64,000 nucleotides of DNA from CAZAQK01 sp964535825 (lineage in GTDB: Bacteria; Pseudomonadota; Alphaproteobacteria; Rickettsiales; SXRF01). This document shows positions 1-8,445 of this stretch, in pieces (positions within the stretch are counted from its first letter, which is position 1; the number at the start of each line of letters is the position of its first letter). The stretch covers positions 1 to 64,000 of the forward strand of contig CAZHUC010000006.1 of assembly GCA_964535825.1 (NCBI GenBank), read 5' to 3'. Both the position numbers and the translations under genes were made by a program. Below the pieces are notes generated by a model that did no database searches, was not told the origin of the DNA, and saw only the letters and a list, made by a program, of their open reading frames with translations.

Positions 1-416
1 GTACTTAGGCTTGGAGAGTGGTCTCCCCATGTTCAGACAGGATTTCACGTGTCCCGCCCTACTCGAAGAACTGCAAACATTTTACCGGTACGGGGCTATC
101 ACCCACTATGGCCGCTTTTTCCAAAGCGTTCTCGTTGTTTTTTGCAATCCATTGGCCTAGTCCGCGTTCGCTCGTCACTACTAACGGAGTCTCTGTGATT
201 TCCTTTCCTCCAGGTACTTAGATATTTCAGTTCCCTGGGTTCGCTTTCCGTAACTATGTATTCATTACGGAATCCTACATACGTAGGGGGTTTCCCCATT
301 CGGACATCGTCGGATCAAAGTTTCTTCGCAACTCCCCGACGCTTTTCGCAGCGTAGCACGTCCTTCATCGCCTCTTACTGCCAAGGCATCCATCAAATGC
401 TCTTGTCATATTTATT
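1..416 (-). rRNA. rrl: 23S ribosomal RNA, 5' part (runs off the window edge)
   Basis: Read on the minus strand, this is domain I of 23S rRNA. It contains the conserved runs GGATGCC, GGCGATGAAGGACGTG, CGAATGGGGAAACCCC and AGTAGGGCGGGACACGTGAAA in the order and spacing of bacterial 23S. The 5' end is placed near 416 by counting back from the GGATGCC block (385-391), as in E. coli, so it is uncertain by several bases. Helix 9 is of ordinary size and shows no intervening sequence. The rest of the gene and any 5S gene lie left of the window. No 16S rRNA and no tRNA-Ile/Ala precede it, which is unlike a classical rrn operon. The short open frames inside this stretch are not genes. Confidence 0.97.
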
Positions 417-820
417 AAACTTAGTTCTCAATTTAACATTAATTAATTTAAGAGATACGACGCCTGAACCATGAACGTACAGAGCAAAACATTGCTGTTC
501 AACTCAGCGCGTTCGGCAATTCAGTCATCAACTCATCAAAATTTCATCGTCAGGTAGAATTGGCCCATTGTTCTTGCGAACCGTGCGTGCCTTTTCCCGC
601 GCCTGACAATGTAATATGATGCCAGAAAAACCTATTCACAATATCAAACCGCAGCAGGATTTTAAGGTGACTTATTGGCCTGCAATTTCTTTCCTATATG
701 TCGGAAGGAGGCAGATGTATACAACCGGTTTTTGGGTATGTCAACAGGCATTATAATGTTTTTTTTATCCCCCAAAAGCTGTAGGTTTCTGCGGGTTACA
801 AGACATAGCGAGAACATACC
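417..820. other. Intergenic region upstream of 23S rRNA; no 16S or tRNA
   Basis: These 404 bases hold no convincing gene, no 16S 3' end (the anti-Shine-Dalgarno CCTCC context is absent) and no tRNA cloverleaf. The 23S-proximal part (about 417-460) is AT rich with several TTAA tetramers. For the rightward dehydrogenase genes there is a perfect TATAAT at 752-757, but no good -35 element at the right distance. The stretch probably contains divergent promoters and the 23S precursor leader. Confidence 0.6.
613..641 (-). promoter_or_regulatory. Candidate promoter for the solitary 23S rRNA
   Basis: Read on the minus strand there is TTGTGA (636-641), a 17-base spacer and CATATT (613-618). This resembles a sigma-70 promoter and would give a leader of roughly 190 nucleotides before the mature 23S 5' end. 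The call rests on spacing and similarity only; the hexamers are weak. Confidence 0.3.
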
Positions 821-1222
821 ATGCAAATTAGCAGACGTACGTTTATTCTTTCCGGGGTGGCCGCTGCGATATCAGCGTATGGCGTTTCATTTCTGTTAAA
901 AAATAATGCTCTCGATAAGAGCAACTGCCTGCTGGATAAGCTGATTCCAAAAAGCATGCGTAACTCGTACGCAGGAAAAGAAATATACATAAATAACAAA
1001 GAACTACAAGATTCCCACTTGGTCGCCAAAAGCCTGCTGGAGCATGTGTCCTTACCGCAAATAACCAGCAAAAAACAGGCGGAAAAAGCCCTAAAAAAGG
1101 CGGCGATCGACGAATTCCAGGCGCAGAATATTGTAGATGTCAATGGCTGGATAATCCCTAAAACTGCGGCTTTCACGGCATTATGGTCATACTCAACCGC
1201 ACGCGATAAACTATGCTCATAG
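821..1222 (+). CDS. Small Tat-exported dehydrogenase subunit (gluconate 2-dehydrogenase subunit 3-like)
   Basis: This 133-residue protein begins with a twin-arginine signal: SRRTFI at residues 4-9, followed by a hydrophobic stretch to about residue 26. Its stop codon lies inside the next gene, a GMC flavoprotein, with a 10-base overlap, so the two are translationally linked. In known membrane-bound sugar and alcohol dehydrogenases a small Tat-carrying subunit escorts the folded flavoprotein subunit to the periplasm. The size, signal and position here fit that role, although family assignment from the mature part is weak. A TATAAT box stands about 65 bases upstream. Confidence 0.6.
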   Translation: MQISRRTFILSGVAAAISAYGVSFLLKNNALDKSNCLLDKLIPKSMRNSYAGKEIYINNKELQDSHLVAKSLLEHVSLPQITSKKQAEKALKKAAIDEFQAQNIVDVNGWIIPKTAAFTALWSYSTARDKLCS

Positions 1223-2652
1223 ACGGCAGAACCTTAGATAAGCAAGAGTTTGAGGCTGATCTTTGTATTATCGGTGCAGGCGCAGCAGGACTTGCACTTG
1301 CATCGGAATTTTTTGACAGTTCAAAAAAGATCATCGTCATTGAAAGCGGCGATAAGGAATATAGCGAGAAAACCCAGCAATTATATAGCGGAAAGTCCAC
1401 GCGATCGCCTTATGATGTAACGAATTCAAGGCTGCGATTTCTTGGCGGATCGACCAATCACTGGGAAGGTATGTGCTGCCCTCTTGATGCATCGGATTTC
1501 AAGAAAAAAGAATGGCTGGAAGGAAGCGGTTGGCCGATTACCTATGAACAGATCACACCGTATTACACGCGTGCTGCACGTTTTCTGAATTTGAGCGGCA
1601 CGAGTAATTCTGATTTTTCCAGCCCCAAAGATCTGTTACCCAACCCGCATGGATTCAAATATGGCGCATGGCGTTACGCGCATGCAATGATGCCAGACTC
1701 TGCACTTCCGCAAGGAATATACACAAAAAAGAACATCCGGGTAATTCTCAACAGCAACCTTGTCGACGTCAAAAAAGATAATACATCGATACGTTCTGTT
1801 ACGCTGAAAACACTGGAAGGACAGAGCTTCCTCGTAAAAGCAAAACAGTATGTGCTGGCGTGCGGTGGCATTGAAAATGCCAGATTAATTCTGGCATTGG
1901 ATGCGCTTAAAGATCTATCGGATGTTACCGGAAAATATTTTATGGAACATCCAAGGTTTGAAGTTGGCCAACTTTTTACCTATGCGAAACCCAATGAATT
2001 GAAGCCTTTTGAACAGGATCTCGACAAAGTCGATCAACCAGAGGTGATATACAATATCACTCCTGATGATGAGCTGATGAAAAAATTCTCCCTGCTGAAT
2101 TGCTGTTCTGTAGTGCGCGACATCAGCAAGGTAAAGAATGCTCCGCTGATCGCAGCATATATGGCGAGATTTTTCAGAAAGAATCCGGAGCTGATGTGGC
2201 AATCGACACTATTCATGCGCACGGAGCATGCACCATCACAGGACAATTATGTTTCGTTGGACGATCAGAAAGACGCGCTGGGAATGCCGCGTACAAAGCT
2301 TAGTTTCTCATTAGGCGAGAAGGAATGGGAAAGCGCCAGGCAGTTCACATTATTGCTTGCGGAATACTTTGGGTATCACTCTATGGGGGTTATAAAGATA
2401 GCACCATGGCTCAGGGAATATAAGGGCTGGCCAAAATACACCCTATGGAGTCAGCACCATATGGGTACAACACGCATGGGCAATACACGCGCAGACAGTG
2501 TTGTAAACGCCGATTGCAAAATGCACGGGCTGGATAATTTCTACATTGCCGGCAGTTCCGTGTTCCCCACATCGGGCTGGGCGAACCCCACCTACACTAT
2601 CGTTGCACTGGCTATCAAACTGGCCGACCACCTGAAAACAAAGCTGGCTTAA
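1213..2652 (+). CDS. GMC-family FAD-dependent oxidoreductase
   Basis: A 479-residue flavoprotein of the glucose-methanol-choline oxidoreductase family. The ADP-binding Rossmann motif GAGAAG is at residues 21-26, followed by the acidic end of strand 2 (VIESG). A GGSTNHWEG segment lies near residue 77. The C-terminal block has HHMGTTRMG (His415/His416 region) and GWANPTYT, the conserved active-site and FAD-closing motifs. It has no signal peptide of its own, which fits co-export with the overlapping upstream Tat subunit. Substrate cannot be read from sequence: sugars, sugar acids and alcohols are all possible. No cytochrome c subunit gene is next to it, so the electron acceptor is unknown. Confidence 0.85.
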   Translation: MLIDGRTLDKQEFEADLCIIGAGAAGLALASEFFDSSKKIIVIESGDKEYSEKTQQLYSGKSTRSPYDVTNSRLRFLGGSTNHWEGMCCPLDASDFKKKEWLEGSGWPITYEQITPYYTRAARFLNLSGTSNSDFSSPKDLLPNPHGFKYGAWRYAHAMMPDSALPQGIYTKKNIRVILNSNLVDVKKDNTSIRSVTLKTLEGQSFLVKAKQYVLACGGIENARLILALDALKDLSDVTGKYFMEHPRFEVGQLFTYAKPNELKPFEQDLDKVDQPEVIYNITPDDELMKKFSLLNCCSVVRDISKVKNAPLIAAYMARFFRKNPELMWQSTLFMRTEHAPSQDNYVSLDDQKDALGMPRTKLSFSLGEKEWESARQFTLLLAEYFGYHSMGVIKIAPWLREYKGWPKYTLWSQHHMGTTRMGNTRADSVVNADCKMHGLDNFYIAGSSVFPTSGWANPTYTIVALAIKLADHLKTKLA

Positions 2653-2657
2653 ATAGC

Positions 2658-3530
2658 CTATCTTTCTTGCTTTCGATCAGCTTTACGGGCAGCACGCTCC
2701 GCATGGTTGGTTTCTTTTTGTTCACTCAGGAATTGCCAGGCAGGCTCAGCTGCTTCCACAGCACGGCGGAAACGGTTTGCTGCTTTGTTGAATTCCTTAT
2801 CGCTCTCATCTACGGACTGGCTCATCACGTTGATCAGCATTTCCACTTCAGATGCACTGAATGCCTCAGAAGGTGTGCTTCCGCGATGCCCAGCACGACG
2901 CGATAGTCCCGCACGAGTCAGTTTCATGCCTTTTCTTTTTTCGAGATGTATCGGCAGTGCATGGTCAATATGAGAAACTCGCGCTTTGCCATCATCTGTT
3001 ATGCCGCGCGACTCGGAAGGTAATTTTGGCGTGAGCTTCAGCAGCTCACTAAATGCATCCGCAGAGGCTTTCACAAGCTCCTTTGCTTTTTCTTCCGTCA
3101 TTGCATCCAACGCGGCAGGCTGTGCAGCAGCGTCTTGCTGCACAGGTTCACGATGGTCGAACGCAGCATCCACACCAAACATGGGAATACGGCTGCGCCA
3201 TCTTTTTACTTGTGCATCAATCGTTTCGGAAGCGGAATGTTCCTGTGGCGCAGCGGCAGCTTCTTGCTGCTGTCCAAAATTCTTTACTGCCTGACGCAGA
3301 TCGTAGGTCTGGTCACCATTCAGTTCCAGTGCGCCTTTAATACCAGGGATCAATGTTGCTGGAATAGCTTCCTTGTTCATGAGCCAGCGGTTGACACGTT
3401 TCCTGTCTACATTTTCTAACACTGCTTGCGCTGCTTCTTGCAGTTTCTCCGCAAGTGCATCTGCAGACATGCTCTTCGCATCCATGTATTCTTGTAGTAG
3501 ATCGCCCTGTGTTTTTGTATTGTCAGTCAT
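2658..3530 (-). CDS. Unknown protein with N-terminal XRE-like helix-turn-helix
   Basis: A 290-residue protein not recognised as a known family. The start is well supported by GGAG six bases before the ATG. Residues about 8-75 have the pattern of a lambda-repressor/XRE domain: a LLQEYMDAKSMSADALAEKL helix pair, then RVNRWLMNKEAIP where the recognition helix and following Pro loop would be, with an insertion between them. The middle (about 85-140) is Ala/Gln rich and probably disordered. The C-terminal third is charged and helical, ending in a strongly basic tail. It faces the GMC gene convergently with a 5-base gap. A role in DNA binding is inference from the fold pattern only. Confidence 0.6.
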   Translation of the reverse strand: MTDNTKTQGDLLQEYMDAKSMSADALAEKLQEAAQAVLENVDRKRVNRWLMNKEAIPATLIPGIKGALELNGDQTYDLRQAVKNFGQQQEAAAAPQEHSASETIDAQVKRWRSRIPMFGVDAAFDHREPVQQDAAAQPAALDAMTEEKAKELVKASADAFSELLKLTPKLPSESRGITDDGKARVSHIDHALPIHLEKRKGMKLTRAGLSRRAGHRGSTPSEAFSASEVEMLINVMSQSVDESDKEFNKAANRFRRAVEAAEPAWQFLSEQKETNHAERAARKADRKQER

Positions 3531-3836
3531 GTTCAGCTCCCGTTCAGCCAGTTAATATTTCTTTACCATGGTTTTAGACGATAAAACTTAAAAGTAATGT
3601 GAAATATTTATGACGTACCAGATTTACAAAAATTCCGCAGTTTTACTGGTTTTTATACAGAACATGCAGACTCACCACCTCTTCTATTCCCAAGCAGATA
3701 AAAATGGGTTATAACTCTACAATACGGTTAATCAATGGGTTACGCTGTTTTTTTAGACTTTATTCACGAAAAACACTGAAAAACCCGCCGTTTTTAATAG
3801 TTTTGCAAGGTTCACTTAACGTATTGTTCAGCGTTT
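3531..3836. other. Intergenic region between divergent genes; direct repeats
   Basis: These 306 AT-rich bases separate the XRE-like gene (leftward) from clpS (rightward). No reading frame or RNA gene is apparent. The 9-base word AATGGGTTA occurs twice, at 3703-3711 and 3734-3742, 31 bases apart (three helical turns), a layout that could bind a regulator. Promoters for both neighbours should lie here, but no strong hexamer pair stands out. Confidence 0.4.
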
Positions 3837-3863
3837 ATGGCGATAATGATGGAAGATAACACG

Positions 3864-4205
3864 ATGTCTGGCCCTGATGGTAATACTGAAGGGGAAGTAC
3901 AGGAGATCAAGTCTGATGGCCTGTTACTGGCGGAACCGAAGGCTAAAACCAAACGCCCGCCGTACTTCAAGGTTGTGTTGTTGAACGATGATTATACGCC
4001 TATGGACTTTGTGATCTTTATACTAAAGGACATATTCCATAAGGGGCATGAAGAAGCGGTCAACATCATGATGGAAGTACACCAGAAAGGTGCTGGAAAT
4101 TGTGGTGTCTACACACGCGATGTAGCGGAAACAAAGGCGGAAATGGTAATTACACTAGCCCGCCGGAATGAGTATCCCCTGCAATGTTGTGTGGAAAAAG
4201 AGTGA
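3864..4205 (+). CDS. clpS: ATP-dependent Clp protease adaptor ClpS
   Basis: ClpS delivers N-end-rule substrates to the ClpA unfoldase. The core is unmistakable: YFKVVLLNDDYTPMDFV, then an H-x-G-x-G-type loop region (HQKGAGNCGVYTRDVAETK) and a C-terminal helix followed by PLQCCVEKE. Three in-frame ATGs lie further upstream (3837, 3846, 3849). I prefer 3864 because GGAAG (3851-3855) sits 8 bases before it and the resulting 113-residue protein has the usual short disordered N-terminus. The longest frame would add nine residues. clpA follows 61 bases downstream, the common gene pair. Confidence 0.93.
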   Translation: MSGPDGNTEGEVQEIKSDGLLLAEPKAKTKRPPYFKVVLLNDDYTPMDFVIFILKDIFHKGHEEAVNIMMEVHQKGAGNCGVYTRDVAETKAEMVITLARRNEYPLQCCVEKE

Positions 4206-4266
4206 TAGCCTGATTTATTAGCGTAGATCCGGTTGTCATAGAAAAAAAACGCAACGGAGTGCCGCC

Positions 4267-6603
4267 ATGCTGTCTAAGAACCTTGAGATTACGCTTCACC
4301 GCGCTTTGGCTCTGGCTAAAAAATATCGCCATGAATATGCCACACTCGAGCATTTGCTTTATGCGCTCACCGATGATGCGGATGCACTCGCTGTATTGCG
4401 TGGCTGCGGCATTGAAGTTGCCGATGTAAAAAAATCCCTCACCCAGTTCCTGGACCAGGAACTCACCTCGCTTGTGGTTGAGGATCTCGAAGAATCACGC
4501 CCTACTGCAGGTTTCCAGCGCGTTATCCATCGCGCGGCGATCCACGTGCAGTCTGCTGGCAAAAATGAAGTAACCGGAGCGAACGTGCTGGTTGCACTCT
4601 TTTCAGAACGCGATTCACACGCCGTATATTTCCTGCAGGAACAGGAATTGTCACGCCTTGACGTGGTGAATTATATTTCGCACGGCATTGTAAAATATGC
4701 TGGCAACCAGAAGATCGCTGAATGGCGCACCGATGTGGATTCTGATGATGCAGCAGCATCTGCAGAATCTCTTGAGCGTCCACAGGCTGCAAAAGACAAA
4801 GATAAAGCCGATGCGCTTTCTCTGTACTGTGTGAACCTGAATAAAAAAGCAGAATCCGGCAAAACCGATATTCTGGTGGGTCGTGAAGAAGAAGTGGACA
4901 GAACCGTTCAGATCCTTGCACGCCGCAACAAAAACAATCCGCTGTATGTGGGTGAAGCAGGTGTGGGTAAAACCGCTATTGCTGAAGGTTTAGCGCTGCG
5001 TATCGTACGCGGTGAAGTGCCTACCGTACTGCGTAATGCTGTGATTTATTCACTCGATATGGGTGCGCTGCTTGCCGGCACACGTTATCGCGGTGACTTT
5101 GAAGAACGCATGAAGAACGTTATCAAAGATATTGAAAAAGTACCGGGTGCGATCCTGTTCATCGATGAAATTCATACCATCATTGGTGCAGGCTCAACCT
5201 CTGGCGGTGCGCTGGATGCATGTAATTTGCTGAAGCCTGCTCTCGCCCGTGGTGGTTTCCGTTGTATCGGCAGCACCACTTACAAGGAATATAAGAACTC
5301 CATAGAGAAGGATCGTGCGCTGGCTCGCCGCTTCCAGAAGATCGATGTGGTTGAACCTTCTATCGAGAATTCTATCAAGATCCTGCGTGGTCTGAAGCCT
5401 TACTACGAAGAGCATCATACCGTGCGTTACACGTCATCTGCGATCAAAGCAGCTGTGGAACTTTCTGCGCGTTACCTGCCAGACCGCAAACTGCCGGATA
5501 AAGCGATCGACGTACTCGACGAAGCGGGTGCTGCACAGATGCTTGTGCCAGAAAACAAACGCAAAAAAACCATCACCAACAAGGAAGTGGAAGAGATCGT
5601 GGCAAAAATGGCGCGTATGCCAGCCAAGAGTGTTTCCACCGATGATGCCGAGTCACTCAAGAACCTCGAGCAGAACCTGAAACTTGTAGTGTTTGGCCAG
5701 AACAATGCCATCGAAGCACTCAGCTCTGCTGTTAAAATGTCGCGTGCTGGTCTGCGTGAAGAAGAAAAACCCATTGGTAATTACCTGTTCACTGGCCCTA
5801 CCGGTGTGGGTAAGACCGAAGTGGCGCAGCAGCTTGCCACCCTCATGGGTATGGAGCTTGCACGCTTCGATATGTCTGAATACATGGAAAAACATGCGGT
5901 ATCACGCATGGTGGGTGCCCCTCCAGGCTATGTTGGCTTTGACCAAGGCGGTCTGCTCACCGATGCGGTGGATAAGAACCCGTACTGCGTGATCCTGCTC
6001 GACGAGATCGAAAAAGCACACCCGGATGTATACAACATCCTGCTGCAAGTGATGGATTATGGCCGCCTGACCGATTCGAACGGCAAAACGGTGAACTTCC
6101 GCAACGCTATCATCATCATGACCTCAAACGCCGGTGCTGCCGACGTGGCGCGTGCGCCTGTAGGCTTTACCAAAGTCGACCGTCATGGTGAAGACAAAGA
6201 AGCTATCAACCGCATGTTCGCGCCAGAATTCCGCAACAGGCTTGATGCGATCATTTCCTTCGACCACTTAACGCCAGATGTTGTGGCGCATGTGGTGAAC
6301 AAGTTCGTGTTCCGCCTGGAATCACAGCTTGCTGACCGCAACGTAACCATCCAGCTGGATGATTCTGCCCGCAAATGGCTGGTGGATCGTGGTTATGACC
6401 GCGCGAATGGTGCTCGTCCAATGGCTCGCCTCATCGCCGAAAAGATCAAGAAACCGCTGGCTGACGAAGTGCTCTTTGGCAAACTCTCCAAAGGCGGCAC
6501 GGTAAAGGTAACGGTGGAGGATGGTGAACTTGCGTTCCACTTCTCCAAAGCAACCGGCACGCCTAAGCATGCCTCTGAGGAAGATGGCGAACTGGTGAAC
6601 TAA
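4267..6603 (+). CDS. clpA: ATP-dependent Clp protease ATP-binding subunit ClpA
   Basis: This 778-residue Hsp100 unfoldase feeds proteins to ClpP. The N-terminal Clp_N double repeat occupies about residues 1-140. AAA module 1 has Walker A GEAGVGKT at 229-236 and Walker B ILFIDEIHT. AAA module 2 has Walker A GPTGVGKT at 510-517 and Walker B VILLDEIEKAHPDV, followed by the ClpB_D2-small C-terminal domain. There is no long coiled-coil M domain between the modules, which separates it from ClpB. Length is typical for ClpA. It pairs with clpS just upstream and is closed by a strong hairpin terminator. No clpP is in the window. Confidence 0.97.
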   Translation: MLSKNLEITLHRALALAKKYRHEYATLEHLLYALTDDADALAVLRGCGIEVADVKKSLTQFLDQELTSLVVEDLEESRPTAGFQRVIHRAAIHVQSAGKNEVTGANVLVALFSERDSHAVYFLQEQELSRLDVVNYISHGIVKYAGNQKIAEWRTDVDSDDAAASAESLERPQAAKDKDKADALSLYCVNLNKKAESGKTDILVGREEEVDRTVQILARRNKNNPLYVGEAGVGKTAIAEGLALRIVRGEVPTVLRNAVIYSLDMGALLAGTRYRGDFEERMKNVIKDIEKVPGAILFIDEIHTIIGAGSTSGGALDACNLLKPALARGGFRCIGSTTYKEYKNSIEKDRALARRFQKIDVVEPSIENSIKILRGLKPYYEEHHTVRYTSSAIKAAVELSARYLPDRKLPDKAIDVLDEAGAAQMLVPENKRKKTITNKEVEEIVAKMARMPAKSVSTDDAESLKNLEQNLKLVVFGQNNAIEALSSAVKMSRAGLREEEKPIGNYLFTGPTGVGKTEVAQQLATLMGMELARFDMSEYMEKHAVSRMVGAPPGYVGFDQGGLLTDAVDKNPYCVILLDEIEKAHPDVYNILLQVMDYGRLTDSNGKTVNFRNAIIIMTSNAGAADVARAPVGFTKVDRHGEDKEAINRMFAPEFRNRLDAIISFDHLTPDVVAHVVNKFVFRLESQLADRNVTIQLDDSARKWLVDRGYDRANGARPMARLIAEKIKKPLADEVLFGKLSKGGTVKVTVEDGELAFHFSKATGTPKHASEEDGELVN

Positions 6604-6620
6604 CAATAATCATCAAGACA

Positions 6621-6653
6621 AAGGGAAACCAATAATATTGGTTTCCCTTTTTT
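6621..6653. terminator. Bidirectional intrinsic terminator between clpA and the protease gene
   Basis: A perfect 12-bp stem, AAGGGAAACCAA (6621-6632) paired with TTGGTTTCCCTT (6638-6649), with a five-base TAATA loop. A run of T follows on the plus strand. The A-rich left arm gives a weaker T run for the minus strand. It lies between the convergent ends of clpA and the protease gene and can serve both. Confidence 0.9.
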
Positions 6654-6654
6654 A

Positions 6655-7380
6655 TTATCTAACTTCTGTCTTATAAGAACAACGCACATTCACCACAAAG
6701 CGCTCTGCGATATCCGTGACCCTGTCTGCCGACAGGTCGTTGCTGGAATCTTCCTCGCGATAATAGACGCTATAACTATCCAGAAACTGCTTAAGCGTGC
6801 TCAAACTGATGGCAATACCGGAGTTACGCGTTACGCCATCATGGGGCTTATCGCTCTCATAGGTATAGATCGTGGCCTTTGCCGTCACTACGCCTACCAC
6901 ATTACCCGACGCATCCAGTAACGGCCCACCACTGTTTCCCTGCTGGATCACATCGCTTATCTCAACCCACTGCCCCTCGCCTTTTGGGCCTGTAGGGCTT
7001 AGTATTTCCGCCTCACGCGTGACTGTATTGCCTGCCCTTGCTGCCTCGCCCGGATACCCCACGATCACCACACGCTCGCCTGCCTGTATAGGCTGTGATT
7101 CTGACCGGAAGAATGCCGTGTAAGGCGGTGTACCATCTATTTTAAGCAGCGCCAGATCCTGATCGTAATCACGGCCTATGATCTTTGCCGGCTGTTCCTT
7201 CCCACCGACCGACACCGCTACCTTCTGGCAATTATTCACCACATGCTTGTTGGTGACCACATGCCCTGCCTGACTCACAAAGAACCCCGTGCCGGAGGTC
7301 ATGAATACTTTAACGGTCCGCGCTTCACTGCTGGCAGATGCAGCTAATGATACGAGTGTGACGGCTACGAATCTCTTCAT
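6655..7380 (-). CDS. Exported trypsin-like serine protease (DegP-type fold, no PDZ)
   Basis: A 241-residue protein with a signal peptide (MKRFVAVTLVSLAASASSEA, cleavage near residue 20) and a complete S1C-type catalytic triad: His46 in TNKHVV, Asp75 in DQDLALLK and Ser150 in GNSGGP. It lacks the PDZ domains of DegP and DegS and is about the size of a lone protease domain. The C-terminus has two extra cysteine-containing segments. Its ATG overlaps the end of motB by four bases (ATGA), so it should be translated with the flagellar stator gene. It is probably periplasmic and its substrate is unknown. Confidence 0.85.
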   Translation of the reverse strand: MKRFVAVTLVSLAASASSEARTVKVFMTSGTGFFVSQAGHVVTNKHVVNNCQKVAVSVGGKEQPAKIIGRDYDQDLALLKIDGTPPYTAFFRSESQPIQAGERVVIVGYPGEAARAGNTVTREAEILSPTGPKGEGQWVEISDVIQQGNSGGPLLDASGNVVGVVTAKATIYTYESDKPHDGVTRNSGIAISLSTLKQFLDSYSVYYREEDSSNDLSADRVTDIAERFVVNVRCSYKTEVR

Positions 7381-8408
7381 GGTTTCGGCTTAGCTGCAGG
7401 TGATGGAGCTTTGGAAGGCGCAGGTTTCGCATCCGGCACAGACAGGATGTTGCGTGACGTTGGCGCAACCTGCGGATCACGGAAATACGAACCGCGCATA
7501 AGCAGAATGGTAATGCGGCGATTGCGTGGATTATTCGGTTCGTCCGGAATGAGCAACTCACGATCAGCATAGCCAATTACTTTGGAGATACGGTCCTGCT
7601 GGAGCTGTGTGGATGCCAGGAAGCGACGCGCTGCATTAGAGCGATCCGCTGATAATTCCCAGTTGGTGTAAAGCGGATTAACCACTGCACCACCTGAATC
7701 CGTATGGCCATTGATGCTGATGTTGTTTGGTGTTTTGATGATGATGTTCACCATTGAATCCAGCACTTTCTTGCCCATTTCGGTAAGCACTGCACGCCCC
7801 GGCAGGAACATGGGTTTATGGCGATCATCGATCAGGTCGATTTTCATGCCTTCTGGTGTCTCTTCCACGATGATGTTGTTCTTATATTCCTTGAGGTCCG
7901 GATCCTGCTCAATTAGCTGCTTTACCTCCTGTGTTGCTTCGCTGAAAGCTTCCGCATCTTCCTGTCCGCCGCCCGTATCATCGGTAACGTCTGCTTCTGC
8001 CTCTTGCTGCCTGCCTTTGATCTCTTTGTATGCATCATCGGCATTATCTTCAGGTTCGGTTATCTCTTTATTCGGTGTTTGCGGAGCAGTACCCTGCTGT
8101 ACCTGCCCTACCACCAAGCCAGGCGCTGACAATGTTTGCCTTGATTTACCCTTGGTGGTATCAGAACTCTGCCCGCCGTCGAAACCAATGCCCATCGCAT
8201 CCTTAAGACCGATCGTAGGTGTAAAATGTTCAGCGATACCTGCTTTTTGTTCGCTGCTCGTGGCATTAAGCAGCCACAACAAAAGGAAGAACGCCATCAT
8301 CGCCGTTACGAAGTCGGCATACGCAACCTTCCACGCGCCACCATGATGCCCGTGGCCGCCTTTCTTGATCTTTTTGATGATAATGGGTCGTTCTGCGCCG
8401 TCTGCCAT
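7377..8408 (-). CDS. motB: Flagellar motor stator protein MotB
   Basis: A 343-residue inner-membrane stator protein with a peptidoglycan-binding OmpA-like domain. The single membrane helix (about 28-50) carries the proton-binding aspartate in YADFVTAMMAFF; it falls at residue 32, the same number as in E. coli MotB. A plug/linker rich in acidic and Gln residues follows. The OmpA/MotB domain (about 195-315) has NGHTDSGG and the NPRNRRI motif. The C-terminal tail is Pro/Ala/Lys rich. motA is not adjacent. The downstream protease overlaps by four bases. This indicates that the organism has, or had, a flagellum. Confidence 0.93.
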   Translation of the reverse strand: MADGAERPIIIKKIKKGGHGHHGGAWKVAYADFVTAMMAFFLLLWLLNATSSEQKAGIAEHFTPTIGLKDAMGIGFDGGQSSDTTKGKSRQTLSAPGLVVGQVQQGTAPQTPNKEITEPEDNADDAYKEIKGRQQEAEADVTDDTGGGQEDAEAFSEATQEVKQLIEQDPDLKEYKNNIIVEETPEGMKIDLIDDRHKPMFLPGRAVLTEMGKKVLDSMVNIIIKTPNNISINGHTDSGGAVVNPLYTNWELSADRSNAARRFLASTQLQQDRISKVIGYADRELLIPDEPNNPRNRRITILLMRGSYFRDPQVAPTSRNILSVPDAKPAPSKAPSPAAKPKP

Positions 8409-8445
8409 ACGTTACTGATTATGGCAGGCGGTGGTTAACGAGTGG

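Noticed and set aside
1..416. Intervening sequence in 23S helix 9 (seen in some alphaproteobacteria)
   Set aside because: The helix between GAAACCCC and GCGAACCC is of normal length with a short stem, so no IVS is present.
18..474. Open reading frames inside the first 474 bases
   Set aside because: They lie within, or run off the end of, 23S rRNA whose conserved sequence explains the stretch on the other strand.
417..820. Possible tRNA or 16S 3' end upstream of the 23S gene
   Set aside because: No T-loop GTTCGA with matching acceptor arms and no CACCTCC 16S end was found.
3531..3836. Hidden small gene between the XRE-like gene and clpS
   Set aside because: Only short frames with stops and no ribosome site; the AT-rich composition fits a double promoter region.
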